A stretch of 64,000 nt of DNA from Acinetobacter sp. SAAs474 (GCF_032823475.1 NZ_CP127915.1:2418001-2482000), one strand, 5' to 3'; counted from the first letter of the stretch, positions 9,715 to 18,296 are shown. The notes: generated from the sequence alone by a model not told the origin. Program-made: numbers and translations.

Positions 9715-9742
9715 GTACAAATATATGTATAAATATTTGTAC
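9715..9742. promoter_or_regulatory. YefM-YoeB operator palindrome
   Basis: GTACAAATAT (9715-9724) and ATATTTGTAC (9733-9742) are exact inverted repeats with an 8-base spacer, ending 17 bases before the yefM start. GTAC-centred palindromes are the known binding sites of YefM and the YefM-YoeB complex, so autorepression is likely. Confidence 0.75.
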
Positions 9743-9759
9743 TTTTTAAGGGTCCGTAA

Positions 9760-10014
9760 ATGAAAGTTGTGACTTATTCTGATTTAAGGAAAAACCTAGC
9801 AACTGTACTCGATGGTGTTATTGACGACCATTCTCCTGTACTTGTAACTCGGAAAAATAACCAGACTGCTGTTTTAATTAGCCTTGAAGATTTCAATGCC
9901 TATGAAGAAACAGCATACTTAATGAGTAGCCCAACCAATGCAGCTCATTTAATGAAATCTATTGCACAATTTAAGTCAGGAAAAATTAGTCAACATGAGT
10001 TGATTGAAGAATGA
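9760..10014 (+). CDS. yefM: Antitoxin YefM, Phd/YefM family
   Basis: An 84-residue protein with the Phd/YefM start VVTYSDLRKNLATVLDGVIDD, the HSPVLVTRKN and TAVLISLEDFNAYEET segments, and an acidic C-terminal tail that would wrap the toxin. Its last four bases overlap the yoeB start (ATGA), the classic antitoxin-first arrangement. It is expected to bind the palindrome just upstream and to neutralise YoeB. Confidence 0.92.
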   Translation: MKVVTYSDLRKNLATVLDGVIDDHSPVLVTRKNNQTAVLISLEDFNAYEETAYLMSSPTNAAHLMKSIAQFKSGKISQHELIEE

Positions 10015-10268
10015 TTTTGAGTTGGACAGATGAAGCTTGGAATGATTATCTAAATTGGCAATCTACCGACAAACAGACTTTAAAACGAATTAATTTACTA
10101 ATTAAGGATGTTATAAGATCACCATTTGAAGGTATTGGCAAACCTGAGCCACTTAAATTATATTTAAGTGATTTCTGCTCAAGAAGAATAGATAAAACAA
10201 ATCGTCTTGTTTATGAGGTTTTAGATCAGAAAATCCTGATTATATCTTGCCGTTATCATTATGATTAA
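10011..10268 (+). CDS. yoeB: Toxin YoeB, ribosome-dependent mRNA interferase
   Basis: An 85-residue RelE-fold toxin. The family's catalytic residues E46 (in GKPEPLK), R65 (in NRLVYE) and H83 (in CRYHYD) are all present at the expected positions, so the protein should be active. YoeB cuts mRNA at the A site of the translating ribosome. It is translationally coupled to yefM through a 4-base overlap. Confidence 0.92.
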   Translation: MILSWTDEAWNDYLNWQSTDKQTLKRINLLIKDVIRSPFEGIGKPEPLKLYLSDFCSRRIDKTNRLVYEVLDQKILIISCRYHYD

Positions 10269-10449
10269 GATTTATAAATTGAATTTTTTGAAAAATTTAA
10301 TACCTAAAATTACGTTCCAAGTAGAAAAAAGAATCAATGTCTATTTAAAATATGCATAGGGATCTTGTTATTTAACTTTTAATTCTTAATAGTATATGTT
10401 TTTAAGCCTATTTGTGACTCAAAAATAAGATAAAAGAGATTTTTTATAG

Positions 10450-10740
10450 CTATAGGGTGATCTTCTTTATATTTGGTGCAGTCACTGCCAATAAGTATTG
10501 TTGCATCACGGGTGAAAGTCCCTGGAAACATGCATAACGATGTCCATATAATTTTTCATCTACAAAGCTTCTTTCTACTGTCTCCTTCGGTCTGACGTAG
10601 ATCTTTTACCTTGTGGATTTAACCTTTCATTCATTCGATCCTTACTATCCTTCCAGACACGGCGAGTCATTACTTTGATTATATTTTGGACTTTGTATAA
10701 TACATTACTCTCTAACAGAATAGGGCTGGCAACGCTTATA
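10450..10740 (-). pseudogene. Remnant of an IS1182-family transposase, C-terminal part
   Basis: Reading the minus strand gives VQNIIKVMTRRVWKDS and, after a frame change, ETVERSFVDEKLYGHRYA and then a tail ending APNIKKITL before a stop at 10450-10452. This order matches the end of IS1182-family transposases (VTRHVW..., ETVERxFADAKxxHGxRY..., QNxKKI). The pieces lie in different frames and the N-terminal half is missing, so it is a dead fragment. Confidence 0.65.
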
Positions 10741-10807
10741 GACGATCGAATGTGACCATTTCGAGTTCTTGTTAAGTAGATTGATATTTCAGCATAATGC
10801 TATTATA

Positions 10808-10835
10808 AAAGGTCTTACAAAAATGTAAGACCTTT
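10808..10835. terminator. Hairpin, possible terminator
   Basis: AAAGGTCTTAC (10808-10818) pairs exactly with GTAAGACCTTT (10825-10835). It lies downstream of the minus-strand gene ending at 10876. The T-run is poor, and a second A/T-flanked imperfect hairpin at 10844-10867 may be the actual terminator. Confidence 0.45.
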
Positions 10836-10875
10836 GTCAGCAACAAAAACTTCCTTAAAGAGGTTTTTATATATT

Positions 10876-11148
10876 TTATTTTAAATCAGTCTGATCAGTG
10901 ACTAAATTAATTTTCAAGATATCAATATCTATTTTGAGCCAATCATTCTTTAATTTTTGTAACTCTTGATCTGTTAAATTATCATCACAATACACTCTAT
11001 ATTCCTCACCACCATGATTCAAGTGTAATACTTTCTTATGTTGTACATTTTCTTGAAGGGTATAACTATCTGGAGTTGGAGAAGCAATGAACTCAAAATC
11101 ACCTTGTGTATTTTTTATTGCAATAATATGTTTTATAACATTTTTCAT
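10876..11148 (-). CDS. Hypothetical protein, 90 residues
   Basis: Not recognised. A soluble 90-residue protein with no signal peptide or membrane segment; the centre has HLNHGGEEYRVYCDD and a short charged helix. Coding is plausible because the frame is bounded by a hairpin downstream and an AT-rich promoter-like region upstream. It lies among decayed mobile DNA, so it is probably accessory. Confidence 0.5.
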   Translation of the reverse strand: MKNVIKHIIAIKNTQGDFEFIASPTPDSYTLQENVQHKKVLHLNHGGEEYRVYCDDNLTDQELQKLKNDWLKIDIDILKINLVTDQTDLK

Positions 11149-11905
11149 AATATGTAACCTATTTAATTTTTTTTATAATAATACAAATTGTTATTTAAGT
11201 ACTTTTAAATGAATTTGATTTTTGTATTATTTCATTAACGAGTATTACTTATACAACTGAATTTGTGTAAGACATTATTGAGAATTGCAACACGGCTTTA
11301 ATAGGATAATATTCAACGAATATAAATTAAATATCATGTCTTTTTCTCAAAAAAACACCCTAATAATATCAGGGCATTCACTCACTTGAGCAAGGCCACT
11401 CACGTGGCTGAGGTGTACAATAAAACATTACAAAACAATATCTTAATATATATTAAGCTTTAAAACTCTCTACATTAAAATTAACTATTTTTAATAATAA
11501 GTGCAAGTTTTTTACTAAATTTTTTGATTAAAAAATAATCAAAAATATTATAATTTTCAAATATTCTATCCATTTGATGTTTTATTAAACAAATATGTAT
11601 TAAAGTCTATAATATTCAACATTATCCACAGTATTTGTATCAGCAATAATATCAACAAAAAGCTCTATAATTATTTACCTCTATGCTGTAAATAACAGAC
11701 AAGCAAAACTTGCTTTCAACATGATCTTAACTTTTGAAGCATGAAAATAGCTTAGCTTGGCGATATAGCACTCAAGTACAGAATTTAAAGAACAAGCAAT
11801 TAATAGCTATTAGCTCAGTTTTCTTTTAAATAGATATTCATCAGCACCACACTAACCCTTTGTCTGCTATATAGTTAAATGCTGACAAACTATTTGTAAT
11901 TTCTT
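11149..11905. other. Intergenic region, no gene seen
   Basis: About 750 AT-rich bases with stops in all frames. A short hairpin GCCAC-TCAC-GTGGC occurs near 11395. Nothing else was recognised. Confidence 0.4.
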
Positions 11906-12376
11906 ATGAACAAGATTCTTATCGGAACATCATTAATTGTATTTACCCTATTATCTTCTTGTACTTCTTCACCAGCGAATAACACATTAACAAAACCTAT
12001 TATTGGCATGGCTAATCCAGCAAGTATTTATTGTGAGCAAATAGGTGGATCGTCTATCACGAAACAAGATATTTCTGGAAATGAAGTTGGTTACTGTAAA
12101 CGATCTGACGGTACAATCATTGATGAATGGCAACTTTATAGGTCTGCACATCAAGAGAATCAAAAAAATCTAATTATTAGTTACGATGTACCTAAAAAAC
12201 AAAATGTTCTTAAAGTAATTGAAGCACAAAAAATACAAATCATTTACGCTTTAAAGAACATAAATATTATAGTAGTCTCTATTCCACAGTCAGCGACCCA
12301 AGAAAGTACCAAACAACTCAAGAAAATTGATGGTGTATTAGATGTTCAGGAAGATTCGAAAATGGAATTGCATTAA
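11906..12376 (+). CDS. Lipoprotein with a DUF333 domain and an inhibitor-I9-like tail
   Basis: A 156-residue protein with a lipoprotein signal ending LLSSC. The DUF333 signature follows at about residues 34-80: GMANPASIYCEQIGG, GYCKRSDGTIIDEWQLYR. The C-terminal 60 residues (SYDVPKK... to LKKIDGVLDVQEDSKMEL) have the shape of a peptidase-propeptide (inhibitor I9-like) fold, including the final 'GVLDVQED' strand. It is likely lipid-anchored in the outer membrane or periplasm. The DUF333 call is firm; the I9-like call and any protease-inhibitor role are inference. Confidence 0.75.
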   Translation: MNKILIGTSLIVFTLLSSCTSSPANNTLTKPIIGMANPASIYCEQIGGSSITKQDISGNEVGYCKRSDGTIIDEWQLYRSAHQENQKNLIISYDVPKKQNVLKVIEAQKIQIIYALKNINIIVVSIPQSATQESTKQLKKIDGVLDVQEDSKMELH

Positions 12377-12427
12377 TTTAAGAAATAGATTGGTAATACC
12401 CTCTTTATTGATTATTGTTTAAAATTA

Positions 12428-12690
12428 GGGGGGGCTACCATCAACTGCCATATGTGATCTTTCATGATAATAAAAGTACTGCCATGCTATTGTACCGTTT
12501 TCGCTATCATCAATATCTGCAAATAAATACTGATTAGACATTCATCACACACTATTCGGTTAAAACGTTCAACCTAAGCCATTCTATTGAGGATAACCTA
12601 GTTGAGTAAATAATACTGAATCTCATGTTATTTTCACTAGATCCATTAAATCACTCACGTAATCCGGCCTATTAGCAGGTGTTTCTGCTT
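12428..12690 (-). pseudogene. Remnant of an IS3-family transposase (OrfB)
   Basis: One minus-strand frame reads PDYVSDLMDLVKIT, stop, DSVLFTQLGYPQ, stop, NGLG, and neighbouring frames give YYHERSHMAVDGSPP. These correspond to the DDE-end motifs of IS3 OrfB (FTQPGxPQQNxxxERF, YNxERPHxALGGxxP). Several nonsense changes and frameshifts make it dead. Confidence 0.55.
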
Positions 12691-12949
12691 CCTTCAGCTT
12701 GCTTTTAAATACTCATAATTAAGCTATCTGAATATTTAGATATTTTCATAAAAAATCTCCTCGTTTCAAGGTGATTCGATTTTCTAATTTTAAAATCGTT
12801 TAATTTTTGATAACATTACCACAGCTCTCACTATTACTGAATAAGGTATCTCTCAGCCTGATTACAGTATTGATCAACCTACCACCTATAGCGTATAAGT
12901 ACTGCAAGCCTTCCGAAATAACATCAGCAGTGCAGTGGTCAAAGTTGAT

Positions 12950-13142
12950 GATTAATTTTCCTATTTCAAGTCAGTTTTAATTTTGCTGCATATCTAGATA
13001 GTTACGGCGTAACAGATTTTGCCATATTTAAATTAGACAAAAGTAATCGTACAGCATTTCTAATTCATATTAGAGATCTTGCTGATGTACTAGATACAGA
13101 ACGAGAACTGACCAATATAGAATTTAAAATACTTTATTATTA
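12950..13142 (+). pseudogene. Gene fragment of unknown origin
   Basis: An open stretch of about 64 codons without an ATG reads NFAAYLDSYGVTDFAIF, KSNRTAFLIHIRDLADVL and TERELTNIEFKILYY before a stop. Its composition is protein-like, but no family was recognised. It lies among other decayed mobile DNA. Confidence 0.35.
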
Positions 13143-13199
13143 ATATGAATCAAATGAAGCATTTCATGAAAAGTTAATGAAATTATTTTTTTAGGTGAA

Positions 13200-13613
13200 A
13201 TATTGTACTGCAGCGTTTACCATGACTCATGTCAGCTATATTGATAACGCACTTTGCACAATCGGAGATTTTTTAATGAGTCACCATACATTAATTTTAG
13301 TTTGGCTATAAATACCTTCTGTTTCAGTTAGATATAAATTAATCACATCCAACAGTGTCAAATTCATATCATTTTGATTACCATGTAAAACATTCGGATT
13401 ATTTTTAATTTTACGTTCAAATTGCACCAATCAGCTTAACGCAATACGTTCGCTACTCAAGGCTTTGCTTTCTATAAATGGAGGGACATCTTTACGCTGG
13501 ATACAAATGGCTGTTCTATACTTTAAAATCTCTTCTAATAATATTCGGCTGAAAACTGAACCCATATGTTCCCCTTCACTAATTTTGCCATTGTGAGGCA
13601 ATTCAAGGGGCAA
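13200..13613 (-). pseudogene. Remnant of a phage-type tyrosine integrase, N-terminal part
   Basis: From 13613 the minus strand reads ILLEEILKYRTAICIQRKDV, PPFIESKALSSERIALS, then an in-frame TGA where integrases have Trp, then LVQFERKIKNNPNVLHG and LTLLDVINLYLTETEG, followed by more stops. This is the N-terminal arm/core-binding pattern of phage integrases (K...tFxtkxxAxxWaxxxExxI). The catalytic domain is gone. It marks an old integration event next to the ABC exporter gene. Confidence 0.6.
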
Positions 13614-13753
13614 ATATAAACCTATTCATAGGGATTATAGAAGGATTTTAAACAAATTTCATTTTGCCTGAATTTACGCGTAAAATACTATTTATCATTA
13701 TAAATTTATCGGTTTTTTAATCCCATATTATTGTTATTCAAAGGAATTTTATT

Positions 13754-15580
13754 ATGTTGAAGTGGTTTGAAAAATTATTAGATCCTTATCCAACAGATCA
13801 TTTATTAAAACCACTACCAACACGTTTTTTTTCATTTGTTTGGGAAACAGCAAAAGGTGTACACCCTTATTTATTCATATTAGTGCTATGTTCTGCAGGT
13901 GCAGCGACTTTTGAAGCATTACTTTATGCCAATATCGGGAATCTAGTCACATGGATTAGCCAGAGCCAACCAGATACTTTCTTACAACAACACCAAATGA
14001 ATCTGGTGGTTCTTTCTTTGATTTTATTTGCCAATATTGGGTTTTCCAGTTTACAGTCCGTGATTAAACATCAAATTTTATATAGTACTTTTCCAATGCG
14101 CCTACGCTGGCGCTTTCATAACTTATTATTACAGCAAAGTATCGATTTTTTTCATAATGATTTTGCAGGACGATTATCTGCTAAAGTCATGCAAATGGCT
14201 TTAGCAGTCCGTGAATTTTGGATTATTCTCGGTGATATGCTGGCCTATGTTTTGGTTTATTTCATTACTGTAAGCATTGTTTTTGCAGCAATTTCTCCTT
14301 GGCTCATGATTCCACTTTTTATTTGGCTCATTTGTTTTATTAGTTCCGCATTGTTTTTTATTCCTAAACTCAGCAAGGTTGCCAATGAACAAGCAGATGC
14401 ACGTGCAGTCATGACAGGTCGTGTCACAGATGCTTATACCAACATTCAAACAGTTAAACTTTTTGCACATGCTGGGCGTGAAAGTCAATATGCTAAAGCA
14501 TCCATGAAAGAATTCATGACGACTGTATATAAACAAATGCGCTTAGGTACATACTATGACTTAAGCTTGAGTTTACTTACGATCATACTTTACGGCGGCG
14601 TTTTAGGCACTGCAATTTGGCTATGGATGAATGGTCAGATTGATGTAGGTGTAATTGCAGCCGCAACAGCAATGATATTAAAGCTCAATAGTATTGCTGA
14701 ATTCATTATGTGGCAAAGTTCTGCATTATTTGAAAATGTCGGTACCATTCAAGATGGTATTAAAACTTTAGGACGCCCCATTAGTATTCAAGACCAACCA
14801 AATGCGCCTGAATTACATGTGACACATGGCAAAATAGAGTTTGAAAATGTCAGCTTCGCCTATCATGATAAAAATGTCATCAACAAACTAAATTTAACCA
14901 TTCAACCTAGCGAAAAAATTGGGATCGTAGGCCGTTCTGGTGCTGGTAAATCGACACTCATTCAATTGTTACTACATTTTTATCAAACTCAACATGGCTG
15001 TATTAAAATTGATGGACAAGATATAGCAAATGTTACTCAAGATAGCTTAAGAAAAAATATTGCACTTGTTACCCAAGATACCTCTCTACTCCATCGAACT
15101 GTAGAAGAAAATATTAAATATGGCCGTCCAAATGCATCTGATGAAGAAATGTTTGTCGCAGTCAATAAAGCTCAAGCGACAGAATTTATTCCAAACTTAA
15201 TTGATCTACGCGGTTGTAAAGGCTATCAAGCATATGTCGGCGAAAGAGGTGTCAAACTTTCGGGTGGCCAACGCCAACGTATTGCAATTGCACGTGTTTT
15301 CTTGAAAGATGCACCTATTCTTATTCTAGATGAAGCGACCAGTGCATTAGATTCTGAAGTTGAAGCGGCTATTCAATCTAGCTTAGATGAGTTAATGCAA
15401 AATAAAACCGTTATCGCGATTGCACACCGTTTATCGACAATTGCTCAAATGGATCGGTTGATCGTCTTAGATCAAGGTCAAATTGTAGAACAAGGCACAC
15501 ATGAGGAATTAATCGCTAAAAATGGTATTTATGCACAATTATGGCGTAGACAGACAGGTGGTTTTCTCATGGAAGAATAA
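13754..15580 (+). CDS. ABC exporter, fused permease and ATPase
   Basis: A 608-residue half-transporter. Residues 1 to about 330 hold six membrane helices of the type-1 exporter fold. The nucleotide-binding domain follows, with Walker A GRSGAGKST near residue 395, the signature LSGGQRQR, Walker B ILILDEATS and the H-loop IAHRLST. It would act as a homodimer in the inner membrane. It belongs to the MsbA/multidrug-type group, but the substrate cannot be read from sequence. AAGGA precedes the ATG. Confidence 0.88.
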   Translation: MLKWFEKLLDPYPTDHLLKPLPTRFFSFVWETAKGVHPYLFILVLCSAGAATFEALLYANIGNLVTWISQSQPDTFLQQHQMNLVVLSLILFANIGFSSLQSVIKHQILYSTFPMRLRWRFHNLLLQQSIDFFHNDFAGRLSAKVMQMALAVREFWIILGDMLAYVLVYFITVSIVFAAISPWLMIPLFIWLICFISSALFFIPKLSKVANEQADARAVMTGRVTDAYTNIQTVKLFAHAGRESQYAKASMKEFMTTVYKQMRLGTYYDLSLSLLTIILYGGVLGTAIWLWMNGQIDVGVIAAATAMILKLNSIAEFIMWQSSALFENVGTIQDGIKTLGRPISIQDQPNAPELHVTHGKIEFENVSFAYHDKNVINKLNLTIQPSEKIGIVGRSGAGKSTLIQLLLHFYQTQHGCIKIDGQDIANVTQDSLRKNIALVTQDTSLLHRTVEENIKYGRPNASDEEMFVAVNKAQATEFIPNLIDLRGCKGYQAYVGERGVKLSGGQRQRIAIARVFLKDAPILILDEATSALDSEVEAAIQSSLDELMQNKTVIAIAHRLSTIAQMDRLIVLDQGQIVEQGTHEELIAKNGIYAQLWRRQTGGFLMEE

Positions 15581-15701
15581 TTTCTTGGTTTAAAAACAAA
15601 ATATGAAACTGTCTTCATCAGATCAGATAATTTATTTGTTTTCCCCAAATACATCAGGTAATGTGAATATTTAAGTTAAAAATAAACAAGGATGTAAATA
15701 C

Positions 15702-16154
15702 ATGCTGTATTTGGAAGATATTCAAGTAGGTGACCAGTTTAAAAGTCGTGAATATGAAATGACATTAGAAGAGATTAAGCAGTTTGCAGAACGCTATGAT
15801 CCGCAACCTTTTCATTTACATGAAGACTTAGCCTCAGAACATCCTATATTTCAAGGTCTAGCCGCAAGTGGTTGGCATACATCTGCAGTTATGATGCGAT
15901 TATGGACTGAATCTATTCCAATTGCTCATGGTTTGGTTGGAGCAGATACATCGGTACGTTGGCCTAGACCCACACGTCCAGGAGACAAAATTCATGTTGA
16001 AGTGACCATTGATTCTATCACGCCGTCTAAAAATAAAAATGATCGTGCTATTGTTGGCTATACCACACAGGTATTAAATCAACATAATCAACCCGTATTA
16101 ATTTCTACGACGCGTATTGTCGTATTCAAACGAGAAATACAGGATTTAGATTAA
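15702..16154 (+). CDS. MaoC-like hotdog-fold hydratase
   Basis: A 150-residue single-hotdog protein. FAERYDPQPFHLHEDLA and the following FQGLAASGWHTSAVMMRL carry the hydratase-2 (MaoC) Asp/His active-site region and the CoA-binding helix, and the C-terminal part has RWPRPTRPGDKIHVEV. Enzymes of this type hydrate (R)-specific enoyl-CoA esters, often in fatty-acid breakdown. It appears to be a single-gene unit after the ABC exporter gene. Confidence 0.82.
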   Translation: MLYLEDIQVGDQFKSREYEMTLEEIKQFAERYDPQPFHLHEDLASEHPIFQGLAASGWHTSAVMMRLWTESIPIAHGLVGADTSVRWPRPTRPGDKIHVEVTIDSITPSKNKNDRAIVGYTTQVLNQHNQPVLISTTRIVVFKREIQDLD

Positions 16155-16430
16155 TACAGAATGATGGTGTTGGTGATTGTATCTATACTCTCACCATACA
16201 GCCATAATTGCATTTCATCTCAATACAGTACTGATTTAATCATTAAATAAATTAACACGATCATCTATATTACGATTTAAGAAAAAATATAAAAATAGTT
16301 TAAAAACAACCCTGAATACTATTTATATCCATCAATTCGCCTATTTAAGACGTCATATAACTTTTGTTTTAGATTAAAAGCATGTATAAATCATGGCAAA
16401 TAAATTCAAGACTTTTGAGGAGCTAATCTC

Positions 16431-16805
16431 ATGCATCATCCTTCAGACTTAAAATATGCAACGACACATGAATGGGTACGTATTGAAGGTGATCTGGTTG
16501 TAACGGGTATTTCTGATCATGCGCAAGATGCCTTAGGTGATTTAGTTTATGTAGAAGCACCTGAAATAGGTCAACATCTCCAAGCTGGTGAACAGGCTGG
16601 TGTAGTAGAGTCTGTAAAAACGGCATCTGATATTCACGCACCTATTTCAGGTGAAGTAGTTGAAGTCAATACAAACTTGGAAGATGATCCAGATTTTGTT
16701 AATGATGAACCTTATGCAAAAGGTTGGATCTATAAAATTAGACCAGATAATATAACAGACGTAGAAAAATTGCTGTCAAATACAGAATACGAAGCAGGAT
16801 TATAA
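16431..16805 (+). CDS. gcvH: Glycine cleavage system H protein
   Basis: A 124-residue lipoyl carrier. THEWVR near the N-terminus and [20 protein letters not shown] with the lipoyl-lysine at K63 are diagnostic. It shuttles the aminomethyl group between the P, T and L proteins of glycine cleavage. gcvT and gcvP are not adjacent. GAGGAG lies seven bases before the ATG, a strong ribosome binding site. Confidence 0.95.
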   Translation: MHHPSDLKYATTHEWVRIEGDLVVTGISDHAQDALGDLVYVEAPEIGQHLQAGEQAGVVESVKTASDIHAPISGEVVEVNTNLEDDPDFVNDEPYAKGWIYKIRPDNITDVEKLLSNTEYEAGL

Positions 16806-16849
16806 TTCTATTATCCAACTGAATATACAAATTGTGATAATCATATGCT

Positions 16850-16879
16850 AAAAAGCCTCAAATACTATGAGGCTTTTTA
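16850..16879. terminator. Bidirectional terminator between gcvH and the DAHP synthase gene
   Basis: AAAAGCCTCA (16851-16860) pairs with TGAGGCTTTT (16868-16877), with A- and T-runs on the two sides, between convergent genes. Confidence 0.8.
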
Positions 16880-16897
16880 TGCAATTATTTGATTAAA

Positions 16898-17953
16898 TTA
16901 AGCACTTAACTTAAGTGACTGCTGATGTAATTGCTTCGCTACATCAAGTAATAACTGCTGAGTTTTTTCCCAACCTAAACAACCATCTGTAACAGATTGA
17001 CCATAAGTCATTTGTGTTGATATTTTCTGTGCACCATCATATAAATAACTCTCTAACATGACGCCACGTACATGGCTAAGAGGGCGTTCTGCAATAATCT
17101 TTTTTAATACATCAGGTTGTAGTAATGGATTTTTATGACTATTACCATGACTACAATCAATCACAAATGCAGGGAATGCTGTCGTCATCATTTGCTTCAT
17201 TTTTTCAATTTCAACTAAGCTATAATTTGGTCCTGAATTAGCCCCACGCAAAATTAAATGTGCTTTTAAATTACCTTTAGATTCAAGTAAACTTACTGTA
17301 CCAGATTGACCTAAGCCTAAAAATTGATGAGGACGTGATGCCGATTGAATCGCATCTAATGCAATCTGAATGGAGCCATCCGTTCCATTTTTAAAGCCAA
17401 TACTATATGGCATATAACTTGAAATCTCACGATGAATCTGTGATTCACTTGTGCGTGCACCAATAGCCCCCCAAGTTAAAAGATCATCAAAATATGCTGT
17501 TGCCATAGGGCTTAATAATTCTGATGCTAGTGGCAATCCCATTTCAATTAATTGCAAATATAATGCACGAGATTGTTCTAAACCACTTTGCATATCTGCA
17601 GAACCATCTAAATGCGGATCATATAAAAAACCTTTCCAACCTATCGTCGTTCTAGGTTTTTCAATATATGCTCGCATTACAAAGAAAATTTGATCAGCTA
17701 CTTGAGTTTGTAATTTTAATAATTTTTCAGCGTACTCAATTGCAGCAACTGGATCGTGAATTGAACATGGACCAATAATAACCATTAATCGATGATCTTG
17801 ACCATTTAAAATATTGGTAACAATTTGACGATGATGTTGAATTTGTTTGATTAAATGCTCGGGTAATTGCAGCATTTGTTTTAATTGCAGCGGTGAAACA
17901 AGTGATGTTTCTTTGGTAATTGTTTTTTCTAATGTATTTACTGAAGCATTCAT
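16898..17953 (-). CDS. 3-deoxy-7-phosphoheptulonate (DAHP) synthase, class I
   Basis: Catalyses phosphoenolpyruvate + erythrose 4-phosphate to DAHP, the first step of the shikimate pathway. Motifs are GPCSIHDPVAAIEYA, GARTSESQ, KNGTDGS, LRGANSGPNY and DCSHGNSHK, as in the AroF/AroG/AroH family. The frame is open upstream to 17986, but AAGGAA lies seven bases before the ATG at 17953 and the protein from there is 351 residues, the family length. Which amino acid inhibits it allosterically cannot be told from sequence alone. It is preceded by an elaborate leader with two aromatic-rich peptides. Confidence 0.93.
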   Translation of the reverse strand: MNASVNTLEKTITKETSLVSPLQLKQMLQLPEHLIKQIQHHRQIVTNILNGQDHRLMVIIGPCSIHDPVAAIEYAEKLLKLQTQVADQIFFVMRAYIEKPRTTIGWKGFLYDPHLDGSADMQSGLEQSRALYLQLIEMGLPLASELLSPMATAYFDDLLTWGAIGARTSESQIHREISSYMPYSIGFKNGTDGSIQIALDAIQSASRPHQFLGLGQSGTVSLLESKGNLKAHLILRGANSGPNYSLVEIEKMKQMMTTAFPAFVIDCSHGNSHKNPLLQPDVLKKIIAERPLSHVRGVMLESYLYDGAQKISTQMTYGQSVTDGCLGWEKTQQLLLDVAKQLHQQSLKLSA

Positions 17954-17967
17954 AAATATTTCCTTAA

Positions 17968-17989
17968 GGATTGCATTATCAAGCAATCC
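17968..17989 (-). promoter_or_regulatory. Hairpin just before the DAHP synthase ribosome binding site
   Basis: GGATTGC and GCAATCC form an exact 7-bp stem with an 8-base loop. It lies six bases after the stop of leader peptide 2 and one base before the TAAGGAA region that serves the synthase start. There is no T-run, so it is not a terminator; it is suited to modulating translation. A 10-bp inverted repeat, AACTTTTATT at 17991-18000 and AATAAAAGTT at 18052-18061, also links the Asn-Phe-Tyr codons of leader 2 with the bases just after its stop. Confidence 0.55.
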
Positions 17990-17995
17990 GAACTT

Positions 17996-18091
17996 TTATT
18001 TGAGCATATTGGGTCTATTGGAACATAAGATCATGTTAAAAAAACTAAACCAATAAAAGTTACTAAAGTAGGCAATGTTATAAGTTTTCAT
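17996..18091 (-). CDS. Leader peptide 2, aromatic-rich (31 residues)
   Basis: A short frame beginning MKTYNIAYFSNFYWFSFFNM: ten of its first 20 residues are Tyr, Phe or Trp. GAGGAA (18099-18104) sits seven bases before its ATG, a much stronger ribosome binding site than chance would give. It ends 43 bases before the DAHP synthase start, with a hairpin in between. Its composition and position fit a ribosome-stalling leader that senses aromatic aminoacyl-tRNA. A longer frame that includes it, from 18193, has no such ribosome binding site. Confidence 0.7.
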   Translation of the reverse strand: MKTYNIAYFSNFYWFSFFNMILCSNRPNMLK

Positions 18092-18126
18092 TTCAATTTT
18101 CCTCAATGTATAAAATCTGCAGATAC

Positions 18127-18158
18127 AAAAAAACCCAACCGGGTTGCCGATCAGGTTT
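18127..18158 (-). terminator. Attenuator terminator in the DAHP synthase leader
   Basis: On the minus strand AAACCTGATCG pairs with CGGTTGGGTTT (11 continuous pairs including three G-U, loop GCAACC), followed by a run of T. It lies between leader peptides 1 and 2. Confidence 0.75.
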
Positions 18159-18185
18159 ATACTGGTGGGCAACCTAATTTTGCCC
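18142..18185 (-). promoter_or_regulatory. Antiterminator and anti-antiterminator pairings
   Basis: GGTTGCC (bases 18168-18174) can pair with GGCAACC (18142-18148), which overlaps the terminator's left arm and loop: the antiterminator. Alternatively GGGCAA (18180-18185) pairs with TTGCCC (18167-18172) and occupies the same strand: the 1:2 stem that lets the terminator form. These three exclusive pairings after a peptide with aromatic codons are the layout of a classic amino-acid attenuator. Confidence 0.7.
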
Positions 18186-18201
18186 GAACGCATTCAGGCA
18201 A

Positions 18202-18261
18202 CTACATAAACTGCCAAAAATAATAATATGCGTTTGTATGTTGTATAGGTTGCTTTTGCAT
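18202..18261 (-). CDS. Leader peptide 1, aromatic-rich (19 residues)
   Basis: A 19-residue frame ending NAYYYFWQFM, with three Tyr, one Phe and one Trp codon in a row. Its stop lies 17 bases before the first hairpin strand, so a ribosome stalled on the Tyr/Phe/Trp codons would cover strand 1 and free the antiterminator. The ribosome binding site is weak (TTTGGAAC). The spacing and composition match leader peptides of the phe/trp type. Confidence 0.7.
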   Translation of the reverse strand: MQKQPIQHTNAYYYFWQFM

Positions 18262-18296
18262 GTTCCAAAGATCTAATTTAATCTTAACTGATCTCT

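Noticed and set aside
11341..11420. Short repeated-looking segment near GCCACTCACGTGGC, considered as an RNA gene or CRISPR-like unit
   Set aside because: Only one short hairpin, no regular spacing or repeat; no CRISPR array is present anywhere in the window.
14201..14536. 111-residue minus-strand frame inside the ABC exporter gene
   Set aside because: Fully opposite to a clear exporter gene, no family motif or ribosome binding site; a shadow frame.
18127..18185. Considered as a T-box or other riboswitch
   Set aside because: No T-box specifier or antiterminator bulge; the aromatic leader peptide and 1:2/2:3/3:4 pairings fit peptide-based attenuation better.
17996..18193. 65-residue minus-strand frame covering leader peptide 2
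   Set aside because: Its upstream start lies inside the attenuator stems and has no ribosome binding site; the internal ATG at 18091 with GAGGAA is the likely real start.
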